The notes below the pieces were generated by a model. That model ran no database searches. It worked only from the letters and a program-made list of their open reading frames with translations, and was not told where the DNA came from. Positions 10,384 through 21,539 of a stretch of DNA of 64,000 nucleotides are shown here, one piece after another. The DNA is taken from the NCBI GenBank assembly GCA_015680685.1, contig MNCI01016594.1, positions 118,790 to 182,789 of the forward strand. The letters are read 5' to 3'. How positions within the stretch are numbered: position 1 is the first letter of the stretch; the number at the start of each line of letters is the position of its first letter. A program made the translations under genes and the position numbers. The stretch is from Gnetum montanum (taxonomy: Eukaryota > Streptophyta > Gnetopsida > Gnetales > Gnetaceae).

Positions 10384-10640
10384 AACCCTAAAGTAAATTG
10401 GTGAATAAATCAACAAATTGATCCTAATTGAAGACATGCTTGGATAAGATATTTCCATCCTTTAGTTTTTCTTTGATGAAATAGAACTTGATTTCAATAT
10501 GCATAAATATTTTGTACATGATAGGCTTCTTGGAAATTTGTATTGCTACGGTGTTGTTAATGTAGATGTCAATGGGAAAGGTGACATGAAAGCCTAATTG
10601 AGTTATAATCTTCTTCAACCAAAGAATGTACTAAACATAA
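10384..10640 (-). pseudogene. copia RNase H C-terminus
   Basis: 'KKIITQLGFHVTFPIDIYIN' followed by 'NTVAIQISKKPIMYKIFMHI' and 'IEIKFYFIKEKLKDGNILSK' match the closing segment of copia RNase H (D-N-x-x-A-I-x-L-x-x-N-P-x-x-H-x-R-x-K-H-I-D-I-x-x-H-F-I-R-E). The catalytic D-N has become N-N, as in copy B, so the change predates the duplication. Confidence 0.7.
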
Positions 10641-11099
10641 TTTTCCATAACCATGTATTCCACTCCACAATATGAGAGTGATATTGATGTTTGCTTCTTA
10701 TTTTTTTCCAATGAATAGGATTAGTACCATGAAAGATGATGCTATCACTTGTACATTTTCTTTCTTCTTCATCTCTTTATTGATTAACATCACTATATTG
10801 CTGGAAGTTACCATAATCATTTACAAATTTTAATGGATATTAAAGGGTGTTCATAACATACCTTATTATATGTTTCAAGGAACTCATATGTCCTTGCATT
10901 GGAACATGCCTGAATCTTGATAAGTAGGAGGTTAAAAATGCTAGATTAGACCATGAATGACAAAGAAATTTCAAGGACCCAATCATGGATCTATAAAGAG
11001 AGGTCTTAACAAATGGATTATCTTATTTTCTTTTTGAATTTACAATGTGAAGGGAGAGGGGTGGATGCTACCCTTGCATCCTTCAAGCCATATTTTTAA

Positions 11100-11730
11100 A
11101 CTATGGCTTCAACAAATTTACATTGATGCATCATGATTCATCATTCATCTTGACCTGCTTGAATTCATAGAAAATATTTTTTCATCTCAAGCTTATTTTT
11201 CATGTCTTTTCTAAGATATAAAATTAACTTTCTAGAACTTGATAGCAATACATGAGCATTAATATGCTTAAAATATAGAGTAAACTCAAACATAAAAGCC
11301 TTGTAGCCATTATTAAGGAAGAATTAATTGATTTTATGGAATCAAGCTCTTGGTGCTTGCTTAAGACCATATAGGAATTTATGAAACTTGCAAATCTTAT
11401 CCTCTTGTCCTTAAACTTCAAATCCTTCAAGCTAGGAAATGCAGACCTCCTATTCAAGTGTGCCATTTAAAAAGAGCTAAGGTTACATCCATTTAATATA
11501 ATATTACATTAATATGAGTAGCAATAGAATTCATCAACTCAATATTTTCAAACATACTAATAGGGCCAAAAATATTCTCATAATCTATGTGCTTTCTTTG
11601 TTTCAATTCTCTTTCAACCAATCTTTCTTTATGGATAATAACATGTTCTCTTTCATTAAAATTGGTTTTAAATACCCATTTACTATCAATTCCTTTCTTC
11701 CCTTTAGGATTATCTATCAATGACTAGGTA
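11100..11730 (-). pseudogene. copia reverse transcriptase remnant
   Basis: 'KGKKGIDSKWVFKTNFNER' and 'ENIFGPISMFENIELMNSIA' correspond to the start of copia RT (KPIGxKWVFKxK, ARLVAKG, FAPVARxxTIR). Downstream (toward 11,224) 'MAHLNRRSAFPSLKDLKFKD' and later lines are shifted. No catalytic YVDD can be read. Confidence 0.65.
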
Positions 11731-12010
11731 TTATTATTAATTATTACATCATATTTTTGTTTTATAGCATTCTTCCATACCTAATCTTAGATGGCTTCTA
11801 AGACATTTCATGGTTCATGATGAAGTATTGCATAAATTATAGTGGTTGTAGCTTGACTCCTTGGAAATCTTCTTATAAAGTTTGTATCCAAAATCTATGA
11901 AGAAGGATGATCCCTTTTAATCCTTGGAATTGATATGAGCTATTTCTTATTTTGGACTTTTTCTTCTTGGCTATAGAAGGACTCAAACCCTAAGGTTTGC
12001 ACATCAAAAA

Positions 12011-12700
12011 TTACACTTCTTGAGGAATACCATCCCTTTTCAATTGGATCATAACATTTGTACCCATTAGACCTTGCATCATAATCAAAGACACACACTT
12101 CCTAACTATATCAACAAACTTTTCCATAATTAAATATGGGATATTTACATAGCAAATACAAACAAAGAATTTAAGATGAGAGAAATTGGGAATTTTTCCA
12201 TACAACAATTCATAGGAGGTTTTCTCATCATTAAGAAAAGTTATCACCCTATTCAAAATGTAAGTGGAGATGGTTACCACATCAACCCAAAATGCATTAG
12301 GATTATTAGCATGCTTAAAAAGATACCTACTCATTTCTTTAAAAATCCCATTTTTCCTCTCAAAAATGTCATTACTTTGAGGTTCATAGCCATAAGTTGT
12401 GTATTTATCAATATCATAACTTTTACAAAATACATCAAACTTATTATTTACAAACTCATCCCCTCTATTAGTTCTAATACTTTTAATCTTATATCTAATT
12501 TCATTTTTCACTAAATTTTTTAAAATTTTAAAAAGCTCCAAATGCTTCACCTTTATTATGAAAAATATAAGTCCATGTATATTTGATAAAATCATTAACT
12601 ATTATCAAAAATCATTTATCTTAATTTCCTAAGATGGTAGGCATTAGACCTAAAATATGCATGTGTAGTAACTTTAATGGCTTTCATCTTCTTTCATTAT
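12011..12700 (-). pseudogene. copia integrase core
   Basis: A 194-codon open stretch with 'IKSIRTNRGDEFVNNKFDVF' (second catalytic D region, D-N-G changed to N-R-G), 'NDIFERKNGIFKEMSRYLF' (third catalytic E, normally QQNGVAERKNR), and 'PNAFWVDVVTISTYILNRVI' (W-A-x-A-V-x-x-A-x-Y-x-x-N-R). The D to N change at the second catalytic residue alone would abolish activity. Upstream (12,720-12,600) the zinc-binding 'C-x-x-C' of the GAG-pre-integrase domain ('CEVCMFGK') is readable. Confidence 0.8.
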
Positions 12701-12949
12701 GGATTGAATGTGGTAGAGCCTTTTAGTTTCCAAACATGCATACTTCGCATACCTCTTATGGAACTTTTAGAAAATCCACTCCAATGGTAGTCTAATTCAT
12801 CATTAACTTCTATATATTTGAGTAGGGGGCATATCCAAGCCTTCAATGCTAAAGTTTAGTAGTAGAAAATTTTGAAGAACCTACATCATCTTCCTTTGAA
12901 TGAATAGATCAAAGGTAGTAGATTTGATTTTTGATCATGGGGATGTAAG

Positions 12950-13215
12950 TAATAATGTCAAACTCATTGGAAATTACATATTGAATATTATTTGACCAAC
13001 AAAGAGAAGAAAATTGGATAATTGTGGTGCATATAAAAAATTATGATCAATAATTATAGTGCCATTGTTATGTTTAATTAGGAACTATCTACATCTTCAA
13101 TTTTGCAAAATGTGCCATCTCCTACTTTAATAGATCCAAGATTTGAAGGCTAACATAATCAATAAAACTCTCCTTAGGATTCATATGGCTGGAACAACCA
13201 CCATCTACAAGGCAT
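12950..13215 (-). pseudogene. copia protease remnant
   Basis: 'LVDGGCSSHMNPKESF' is the copia retropepsin motif (W-x-x-D-S-G-C-T-S-H-M). A glycine replaces the S/T of D-S/T-G. Frame is lost within 60 codons. Confidence 0.6.
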
Positions 13216-13339
13216 GTATGAGAAGTTATTTATCTAGAAGGAAAAAAGCAACAAAATTAGCTCTTGTGTCTTCATCTTGTTCTTTTTCTTTGTCTTGGAT
13301 TGAAGAAGGCTATCCTTGAGCTTGAGTATTGTTGGCTTT

Positions 13340-14396
13340 TTAGATTACAAGATAATAAATTTGTATTTTTATTATATAATAGGTGTTTATTTTAATAAAA
13401 TATAGTAAATTTCTAGATTGATGGGTAGCTGTAATGTTATTTTGTCCCAAATCCATATACATATTTAATTTTTAAGGTTTTTTTTTTCATTGGGACTATA
13501 TTGTATTATTTTTAGTAAAATTTGCCCCACTCGTCACATATATATATCCAAGGAATCACTTTGAAATTTGTATCATGGAATAATCAATATATTTTTAGCA
13601 TGAATTTAATTATTTTGTTGTCAATTCATCAATATTTCATTAATTCATCAATATCATTGATCAATATTTACTTAATCTTGGAAGTTGAACATTTAGAATT
13701 GGGAACATTACTTTTTATTCATCAATATCTTAGTCATTTTACAACATTTGTTAGTGATTTTATATTTATTAGAAAGCTAGAAAGATGGATAAATGTAGCT
13801 AAAATTTCAATTCAATATCTATTATAATTTAAAAAAATATTAACTCTATAATTCAATGGATATTTTGAATCCTAAATAATTACCAGAATGAATAATGAGT
13901 AATGATTAGATTATTTTCCCTTCATCACACAATGATTTGATGTGATAATATATTTATTTGAAAGCTAATACCTTGTGGAAATCTTTAGTTAAAGTTTAGC
14001 CTCAAAAACTTAACAACATTTGATTTATCATCTAACAAAGTTTTACGATTAGAATTATTGTTATTTTTGATAGATTAAAATGAAATTAACATAACCTTAC
14101 CTCATAGATATCTTTTCTACTACTTATTTTTTAAAAATTGTAGATAAATTTCTAATATATTGAAAAATATAAAATTTATTAGATAATTCATTGTGAAGTT
14201 TAGATAACTAAGAAATGTTTTTACTCACTAAAATTCCATTAATTATTTTCTTTATTTGAGTTGATTTGGATCATTGGCTTACTGTAGCACCTATATTCAG
14301 TATGTTCCCTTTTTTTGTAATACTTGCATACTCATTGGATTCTTATAACATTGGAAATATTCAATGCTAGAAAACCAAAGATTCTTGGTGAAATAA
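13340..14396. other. AT-rich DNA shared by both duplicate blocks, no ORF
   Basis: About 1 kb with very low GC and only short chance ORFs, aligning with about 55,130-56,260 in copy B, including 'gtcacatatatatatccaaggaatcac'-type phrases. By position it would be the gag/leader side of the copia element, but no gag motif can be read. Confidence 0.5.
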
Positions 14397-14443
14397 TTTG
14401 GTTGGAAAGGGCATATGGAAAGGAAGATAAGATGTTTGGGGAN
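14397..14443. other. assembly scar: 46-nt copied patch plus single N
   Basis: 46 nt (14,397-14,442) are identical to 15,786-15,831 inside the coiled-coil ORF, and are followed immediately by N at 14,443. Copy B (about 56,255) runs across this site without the patch. The patch is therefore more likely a gap-filling artefact than biology. Confidence 0.8.
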
Positions 14444-14720
14444 AACCTCAAATCTCATGGGCCTTGAAAAAGGGATTTCAAGCACCCTGGATGGTTTTCC
14501 TGATCACCCAAGGACTTAGACTACATAAATGAATGCAAATAAATTTAATTAAAATTGCATATCTACCACTAGAGAAAACAAAAAATAAACTTGAGATGCA
14601 TAAATGAACTATAATTTCTATTGAAATAATAAAGTGTTAGAAGATAAAGTTCAAAAGAGTACAAGTTTATGTGTTGATGATGCACAAAAAGCTGCATGAA
14701 AGAAAAAGCTGTATGTGATG
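14444..14720. repeat. continuation of duplicated block
   Basis: Aligns with about 56,270-56,520: shared 'ggacttagactacataaa'-type wording, 'gcaaataaattta', 'gtgttgatgatgcacaaa'. Homology to copy B ends near 14,720, which is the left limit of the unrelated third LTR family segment. Confidence 0.6.
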
Positions 14721-14750
14721 TATCGTATGTGATGTCTTGTCCCTTCAAAC

Positions 14751-14759
14751 TATATATAG
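14751..14759 (+). promoter_or_regulatory. TATA-box-like site
   Basis: 'caaactatatatagatg' stands alone in a stretch with otherwise mixed composition, about 490 bp upstream of the splice-acceptor/ATG of the coiled-coil ORF. It could be a promoter for a subgenomic transcript or belong to a truncated LTR. Confidence 0.3.
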
Positions 14760-14922
14760 ATGACCACCATGCTGCTTCACCTCATTTTCAACTATTCACG
14801 TGGAGGGAGTTTTTCAATTTTCTCTCTATGACTTGTGATTACACTTCATACACATAACTCACTCGCTGGTACTCCAATTTTCATTTCGTCTAAACCTACC
14901 TGAACCCAAAGTGTTCAGCTTA

Positions 14923-14937
14923 GTCGTGGGGAAGAGG
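14923..14937 (+). promoter_or_regulatory. possible internal polypurine tract
   Basis: 'tcagcttagtcgtggggaag' closely resembles the sequence just before the 3' LTR ('tcattcagtcgtgggggta', ending 18,209). A second copy of the PPT upstream of the terminal ORF would be a central plus-strand primer. Alternatively it is the scar of a deletion between two PPT-like sites. Confidence 0.35.
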
Positions 14938-15241
14938 CACATGCCGAATAGCGCATAAATGTTTTGAAATTCATCATTTCCTAAAGGACATATTTAAGGG
15001 TAATTAGTTGTAAAATTAAGAATAAAATGTATCAAAAATAATTTTATCCCCTTAGTTATACCAAAAAATTAAATTTGGAAACCACCTAAGCAAAGAGGAC
15101 TCAACATTATAATCTTTTGAGGACATGTTCTTCCAATAATTAACATCACATAGAAATAAAGTAAATCTATTAAGGCAAGCAGTAAGGTATAACCTAACTT
15201 TGCTAAAAACCTTACTAACGATTGGCCCTGTCTGATTGCAG

Positions 15242-18020
15242 ATGGCCCCAAAACAAGGACAACAAGAAGGTCCTACTCAAGGTGGGAGAAAATGACCTAG
15301 GAGAGGAGGAGGATAAGATCCTACCAAACAACATGCAGAGTGGGAGGAACAATCATTTAGCATCCACTAAGAGGACCCTACTACTGTACAATCAAGGCAG
15401 GTAGAGGGAGGAGTGGCTACTGCGGCTGAACAGGGACAACATCTCACGTTGTCCCAGGATTGTGTTTAGGCCATTCATGAGAAGTCCACATTCACTGCAA
15501 TGATTGTGGAATTAAACTTTGAATCATTTGTAGAGTTTGCTCCGGAGGCCGTTAGGGATCACCTCACAGGGTCCCCATTATGGCCTATCCTCTTTGAAAG
15601 TGGTTCCTAGTACTTAGGGGAAATGTAACAATTTTGGCACAATAAAGAACAAGGCATCATGATTAACATTTGTGGTGTGACTGTTGAATTATCTGTTCAG
15701 GCCATTTCGGAAGTATTAAACCTTCCGAATATAGGGTCCAAGGTCACTCAGTTGTCTACCTGTTCAGACCTTGATGTGCGACGAGTTTGGTTGGAAAGGG
15801 CATATGGAAAGGAAGATAAGATGTTTGGGGAGTTGACGATAGAAGAAAGGATTTATTTTAAAATAGGAACTTATCACCTCTTCCCCACAAAGGGCTTAAA
15901 ATGAATCTCAACATATGCGGCAAGAGGATGTGCACTACTGATGGAAAAGGTTAATGCTAAACTGCCTCATCTATACTTTATAGAGATCCTCAGGTAGTTT
16001 GAAGAATGGAAGATAGGAAAGATGGTGTTGTCCTTCCCTTGCATTATAAGGAAGCTATGCTAACATGCTAGTATCATGGGATACACTAATGATTTCCTTT
16101 GAAAAGCCCAAAATGCTTCATATTCTGAATTGTTAAAGACACAAGCCGTAAGGAAAATCACTGGTGAGACACTAGGACTGGAACAAGAAAAAGAATAGAC
16201 AGTAGGGCTAACTACAACTCAACTTGTAGGACCCAACTAGCTTCCAAGTATAGTACCTAGCCAACAACAAGAAGTAGGGCCTAGCATGGGCCAAGATCAA
16301 CCACTGCCACCACAAGATTACAGACCGTCGATGAGCCATCTTAGGGCCATCACTGAGACGGTCAGTTGGGGAAGTCGTGATGATGTAAATCTCTTCCACA
16401 TCATTGATGATGCCATACAACCCATGATTTCTTTGGATCGTGCAAGGGGTGAAGTATCAATTTAGATAGGATGAGGGGAAAGCACTTGGTCACAATAGAT
16501 CTCACGAAATGTTGCATCTTTTCAAGTGAAATTAGAAACTGGTGAAGGGGCCATGGTGGTGGTCATGCAACACCAAGATGCAGTGGGAGTCGTAGAAGTG
16601 GTCATAGACCACATCAAAGAATCATTCAATGTACCTATTGTGCCACTAGCAGATCTCACAGGAGCACAAGATGCTCAAACTTTGGCCAGGACCTCAATGA
16701 CTCTTGCGGAACATGAGGATGTACTTGACCGATTGCTACAAACAGGACAAGTCATGATGTCCTTGTTCGACATCCCAGAGGATGTTACAGCAATTCAATC
16801 AGACCTCATTTCCATCAAGGGAAAACTGGTCTTGATAGAGATGATGGCTGAGCATGCTGAAGTAGAAGTGCAAAAATTGCAAGAAAGGCTCATGACTCTG
16901 CAGGCAGCATAGTGGGATCCCTCTCAATTCATTCCCATCAACCAGTTGGAAACTTTTCAAATTGAGAAACTTACCAAGATATTAATAGTGACAGAAGAAA
17001 AAGAGAAGGCTTTTTGGGATGCCTCTATAGCACAAGCGCAAACTCATGCACATACCAATGCACTCAAGGCCTTACAAGAGAAAAACAAGCAGCTTGTTGT
17101 CGACAACCTTCGATTAACCTCCATGGAAAAACAAAAGAATGTTCTTGAAGAAAATTTTCATCAATTGCAAGAAAAATTCATCTAGGTCAACCAAGATATG
17201 AACCATTTAGCTAGGAAAAATTGAACCCTCTTAATGGAGGAGGTACGCACCATCCATTAAAAGATAGCTATTGAAATAAGGGTGGCAAAATGAGGCTAAA
17301 CAACATGAAAAGCTCAAGGTGCACTTCTAGGACCCAGTGAGGATGTACAAATAAATCCTTAAGAAAGAGATCCATATGGCTAAGGCCCACATCAATGCTT
17401 TCAGTGCTCAACACACTAACTGGCGGGCCATATTGGACACATATGCATTTTCCCATCAGGTGGAAGTTAAGAATCGGGACCTGTAGAGCCAAGACCTTAT
17501 AGAATACATGGAGTTGGAAAACCTGTGGTATGCCAACCTCACCATGTTAATAGCAGGGTGCCCAAGAATAGAGCTTGAGTAATAGGTAGCCACTGCCTAT
17601 ATCAAATATGAAACAGAATTTGTAGAATGCAAGAAGATATTGTAAAAACTAGAGATTGCAAATTCTGAACGTGAGGTGGTTAAAGCAAGCTACTAGGGAT
17701 AAAAAGGTGTCACAACAAATTTGGCTTGATGGCTTGCATATTTCCACAAATACAGAGACAAAGCTAGAGCCTACAAGGAGAAACAATGGGTATTTATGGC
17801 TTGGTATGTCAAGGAAAATCAGATATTTCTGCAACTACCTTGCCTATGGGAGGTGCCAACTCCATCAAACATTGGAACATTAGCATGGATGGCACAAGAT
17901 CCTTGAACTGAAGAGGAGAAGCTCCAGGCCATACTTCAATGCCATCAAGTCCCAAGACCTGGAGCACAAGACAAGGGAAAAGCCCCCATGCAGGAGCCAC
18001 CACCACCAGGAACTACATGA
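15242..18020 (+). pseudogene. long coiled-coil additional ORF of an LTR retrotransposon (sense strand)
   Basis: A single reading frame can be followed from ATG 15,242 to about 17,270, then one frame over to TGA 18,018-18,020: about 925 codons with many internal stops and one frameshift. The ATG sits directly behind a strong 3' splice site ('gtctgattgcag'), so the intact gene was probably expressed from a spliced mRNA. N-terminal half (15,490-16,150): a globular part with 'FESFVEFAPEAVRDHLTG', 'INICGVTVELSVQAISEVLN' and 'FKIGTYHLFPTKGLK', resembling the 'putative plant transposon protein' type domain. C-terminal half (16,600-17,900): charged coiled coils ('ALQEKNKQLVVDNLRL', 'YRDKARAYKEKQWVFMAW'), a proline-rich end (PPPP). 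It lies 189 bp before the PPT and 3' LTR, the place of env-like ORFs. No transmembrane segment is visible, so an envelope role is not supported. Confidence 0.65.
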
Positions 18021-18198
18021 GTTCCATCAATTTTGTAGTTGCAGGATTTTCTTTAGCATTCTTTGTGTTGTGTCTTAATTTTTTTGATTCCACACTGTGG
18101 CATGAATCCATTCTCATCATTTAATAATCCCATACCTATCCACTATGTAATCAATGGAGCTTTTTCTCACTGTAACTTGAGGAAGAGTTTTCATTCAG

Positions 18199-18209
18199 TC
18201 GTGGGGGTA
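18199..18209 (+). promoter_or_regulatory. polypurine tract of TGATGAG-family element
   Basis: 'tcgtgggggta' abuts the LTR start TGATGAG. This is the plus-strand primer site position and confirms that 18,210 begins a 3' LTR of a forward-oriented element. Confidence 0.7.
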
Positions 18210-18997
18210 TGATGAGCTATCATTTCGTTGGCCGCAATATCATAGCCTATCTCCTCATCTATAACTAAGAGGTAGAAAGATCTAGTAGGTAGTTTTTTGG
18301 ATTTAGTACTTAGTTTTAGATTTTCTTTTAAAGTAGTTCTTCTCTCAACCTTTCTCTCCTAGTGCATGCCCATAGTGTGATGATTGTAATTGTACGACAT
18401 CCTTATTCAAGTGTGATGTACTTGGACATGCACATGATTGGAAATAAAGATCGAGATTACTTCATCATTACAGCATTCACTTAGTTTAATCATCTATTTA
18501 ATTGTTATTTACCACTTTCTTAGTTAATATCTCTTCACACTAAACTCTTGTTAAACACAGAATGAGTATGACTTGATTACGAACATTTAAGTGTGACTAC
18601 TTGGTAACCCAGTAGTGTACCTAGGATCTACGCTTGGTAATCCTAGTGGTAGTCGTGCTCGAGGTCCAAGATGTGTACAGATGATTGAGGAATGGATGCT
18701 CATCGCACTTAGGCTAGCTTAGATTCTCTCTCACCCTCTCTCTCTCTCTTAGCTTAGCTAATATTATTTCCCATTGTATCTAGGAGTAGCGTTAGTATAG
18801 GAACATATCATACACCTCACTCTGGACTAAACCATACATGACAAAGTTAACAATAGTTCACATGGGAAGAAAATGAATTGCAACCTAAGAATAATTGTTT
18901 TGATACCACAACTAGTCCATCTGTGGAGTTCGACCAGATCTTGCGTGAAACACTTGTATTTGTATGGTTGAGTGTAGGGGTACCTCGCCACTCATCA
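18210..18997 (+). repeat. 3' LTR, TGATGAG family
   Basis: 788 bp, starts TGATGAGCTATC and ends GGCGAGTGATGA reverse-complemented (forward 'cgccactcatca'), the same ends as the reverse-oriented solo LTR at 5734-6842. It has a mutated TATA region ('tctataactaagaggtag' against 'tctataaataagaggtgg' in the solo LTR) and AATAAA at about 18,445. It lacks the GATATC array. A (CT)n tract occurs at about 18,727-18,749. The matching 5' LTR and gag-pol are absent, so this is a 5'-truncated element. Confidence 0.75.
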
Positions 18998-19250
18998 GCA
19001 TGGATCAAGACCTAGCATATCTTCATATGACTAAGCAAAGACCTTAATGTTGTCTTGGAGGATCTTGGTAATGTCTTGAGCCTACTAAGGTTCAAGTGAG
19101 GAACTTAATTTTAGTGTTTTCTCCTCACCATTATGTGTTGTAATTGGAACCTTAGCTAGGAAGTCTTTAATAATGTCACCAACCTCAAGGTTAAGGGTTG
19201 TAACTAGATGTTTAGGGCATTTGAAAGGAATTTCTATAGAGGCCATGTGA
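18998..19250 (-). pseudogene. Tat-type RT N-terminal stub
   Basis: Aligns with 61,556-61,770, where the reverse strand reads the segment leading into a Tat reverse transcriptase ('DIKKVLQDNIKIFA', 'SYEDILGLDPSLV'). Here the pol continues only to the LTR border at 18,997; the rest of the polymerase present in copy B is gone. Confidence 0.6.
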
Positions 19251-20040
19251 TCAATCGGGATTTCAAACTCAAGATCTAGGTAATCAAGGTTAATGAATCA
19301 TTCAACATTACCACAAGGTTCACTTAGGCTTAGAGGTAAAATAAGTTGCATCCATGTTTTCATACTCTAATCCTACATATCAACCATAAGCACATTAAGT
19401 AGCACCTATGTTATAAAATGATCAAACCATGTCAAAATAATGTAAAATACTTTAGTGATAATGCATAAATGAGTTAAAACATAGTAAATGAAACGCTAAA
19501 AAAGGTTCAAGAATGGTAAAAAGAGGCTATAAGAGGTAGGTTAAGGAAAATAAGTTGAAACAAAGACTAAATGATGTGGAATCGGGTAAAATGAAAGTTA
19601 AATGATTCTCGAACCCCATAAAATGATGTCAAGAAAAGTTGAATAAGGCCATATTGATGTCAAATGACATCAACTAATCTCAAATCAAGTCAAATAAGAT
19701 CCAAATAATGTTAAATGATAGAAAAATATGATGGAATAGAGTCAAATGATGTGAAAATAATGAAAATGGAGCCAAATGACACCAAATAATATAGAAATTA
19801 TAAACAATAATGTGAAACAAGGTTAAATCAAGATAAAACACAATGGAACAAGGACAAACCAAGCAAGGTAGGTAACATATGGTAAAAAATGATTAATCTT
19901 GGTCAATCAAGATTACATTTTTCAATTTTTAGGCCTTAGTAAACCATGATGGGAGACTCTAGGGTTGATGAGATATTTTGGCACTTAAGGAGGTCATTTT
20001 TGAGCTTGTTTGGAGCTAAAAAATAGGCCTTTTACAATAA
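19250..20040. other. duplicated non-coding segment
   Basis: Aligns with about 61,790-62,580. Rich in short 'caaatgatgtc / aaataatgt / aaatgatag' repeats, no ORF. It is the spacer between the Tat pol stub and the ~190-bp array in both copies. Confidence 0.6.
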
Positions 20041-20044
20041 ATGC

Positions 20045-21430
20045 ACTAACCCTCACAAAAAATACACTAGTTAGTGTATTTATTGTAGGACCCATCGTAT
20101 CTTTTAATGAAATTTGATTTCTAAGGCTTGTCTAGACCAGTTTTTAGGTTTTGATGCCTTGAGATATCAACACAATGGACTAGGAGAAAGGATAAGTAAT
20201 TTTTGATGTCGATTTGATCAGTTGGAATCCTTGGATGCTACCAAGAGCTGAAAAATACACTAGCCAACATATTTAATGTTGATGCTAGCATATTTTTATG
20301 GAAATTTTTTTTTTGATGTTTCAAACTTGAAATTTTGGCTTTAGCAATCTCCTAGCATAGTGCAAGGGTGTTAAGGCTATAGGATGATCATTTTGAGGCT
20401 AAAATAAGTTAAAAAGGATAGTTTGGAGTCCTCTAGCTAAAAAATCATTGGCCAAAATATTTTTCCATAGACATAACATATGAATGAAGAAATTTTAACT
20501 TTTCATGCTCAAACTATGGTCAAGTTGCAGCTGGTTTCAAGTTTAGGGGTTCCAAGCTTCTCTAGTCAAATTTCAAAACTACTATCAAAATAAAAATTAC
20601 ACTAGCCAACATATTTAGTACTAATGCTAGGATATCATTTATAGAATCCTAACTTATTAGTAGTTTTGATGATCAATCATCATGGTTTTATGTCTTCCAA
20701 GATCATTGGTATCTATTGTTAGGGTTTAGGCTCAAGATTGACAATATGAGAGGTCATTGGAGATCCCATTTAGTCATTTCTCCAAAAAATACACTACAAA
20801 ACATATTTAGGTATAGAGCCAATGTATAAATAAAGGATTTAACTAATTTTGACTACTTTTTAGCTCAATTTTTGAAGTTTGATGACTATCAAAGGCTTTG
20901 ACTAGGTTGTGGGCTTAGAGTGAGGCATTTGGAGGCTATTTGGACTAGTTGATTAGTTGTTCTTGATTTTTCTTACACTTTATACACTAGATAGCATATT
21001 TAATGCTCATCCTAGCATATCTTTCATGCTTTGATCAGTTTTGAACTCGTTTTGACTTGTCTTTTAGGGTTTCAAGGTCACCGAAGGCTTTAGGTAGGTG
21101 TCAAGACTAGGGTTAGTAATTTTGAAGGTTGTTTAAGGTCTTATTGGTGAATTTTGTACCTTATCTTTCTAAATATATTCTAGAAAGAATATTTAATGAT
21201 CATACCCTTGTACTTTTTGAAGGATATGTGTATTTTGACACCTTTTGGTAGGCTTTTCATGGTTTTAGGGCTACAGAATACTCTGGTTAGGATTTGGGGT
21301 TAAGCTTGGTAATTTAGAGGTCATTTAGAGGTCTTGTTTATGGATGTCATCATCATTATTTATAAAAATATGTTGGTTAGTGTATATTTTCTCATAGTCA
21401 ATGTATAAATACTTGGAATACCTTGTTCTA
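20045..21430. repeat. ~190-bp degenerate tandem array, copy A (about 8 units)
   Basis: The phrase 'acactagccaacatatttaa' followed by 'tgct-at-ctagcatat-ttt' recurs at about 20,060, 20,250, 20,440, 20,600, 20,785, 20,980, 21,165 and 21,355, a spacing close to 190 bp. Between them each unit has a T-rich centre and a 'gg-tttcaagg-c-t-aggct' segment. An orthologous array with the same unit order is at 62,600-63,800. It lies on the 5' side of a reverse-strand Tat pol. Tandem arrays inside Tat/Ogre elements are known; no coding capacity. Confidence 0.75.
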
Positions 21431-21534
21431 GGTGTTTTATGTCACTTTCTAGCACTTTGAATTCTCTGATGGAAATGTTTAGTATCATAGTTTGGGATGG
21501 GGCTTTATTCACCAGAATGGATCAAGGATGGGCA

Positions 21535-21539
21535 ACTAG
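21535..21539. repeat. target site duplication of element 3, left
   Basis: ACTAG directly before the LTR start, repeated at 33,405-33,409 directly after the 3' LTR. A perfect 5-bp match, the usual length for gypsy insertions. Confidence 0.9.

Larger units (their letters stand above)
10384..13330 (-). mobile_element. Ty1/copia pol, copy A (decayed)
   Basis: Reverse-strand copia polyprotein in the order protease, GAG-pre-integrase, integrase, RT, RNase H when read from 13,330 to 10,384. Landmarks: protease 'LVDGGCSSHMNPKESFIDY' (13,210-13,150), integrase 'RTNRGDEFVNNKFDVFCKSY' and 'YEPQSNDIFERKNGIFKEM' (12,470-12,330), RT 'GKKGIDSKWVFKTNFNE' (11,700), RNase H end 'HIEIKFYFIKEKL' (10,490). Integrase before RT is diagnostic of copia. 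Stops and frameshifts occur throughout. An homologous copy lies at 52,200-55,120. Confidence 0.8.

Noticed and set aside
12176-12514. Forward ORF of 112 codons (also at 54,024-54,362)
   Set aside because: Exact shadow of the reverse-strand copia integrase; it appears in both copies only because the integrase does.
16208-16420. Reverse-strand 70-codon ORF
   Set aside because: Lies inside the forward coiled-coil frame and has no coding support of its own.
15242-18020. Envelope glycoprotein gene
   Set aside because: Position before the 3' LTR fits, but no signal peptide, transmembrane helix or cysteine pattern is seen; the C-terminal half is coiled coil.
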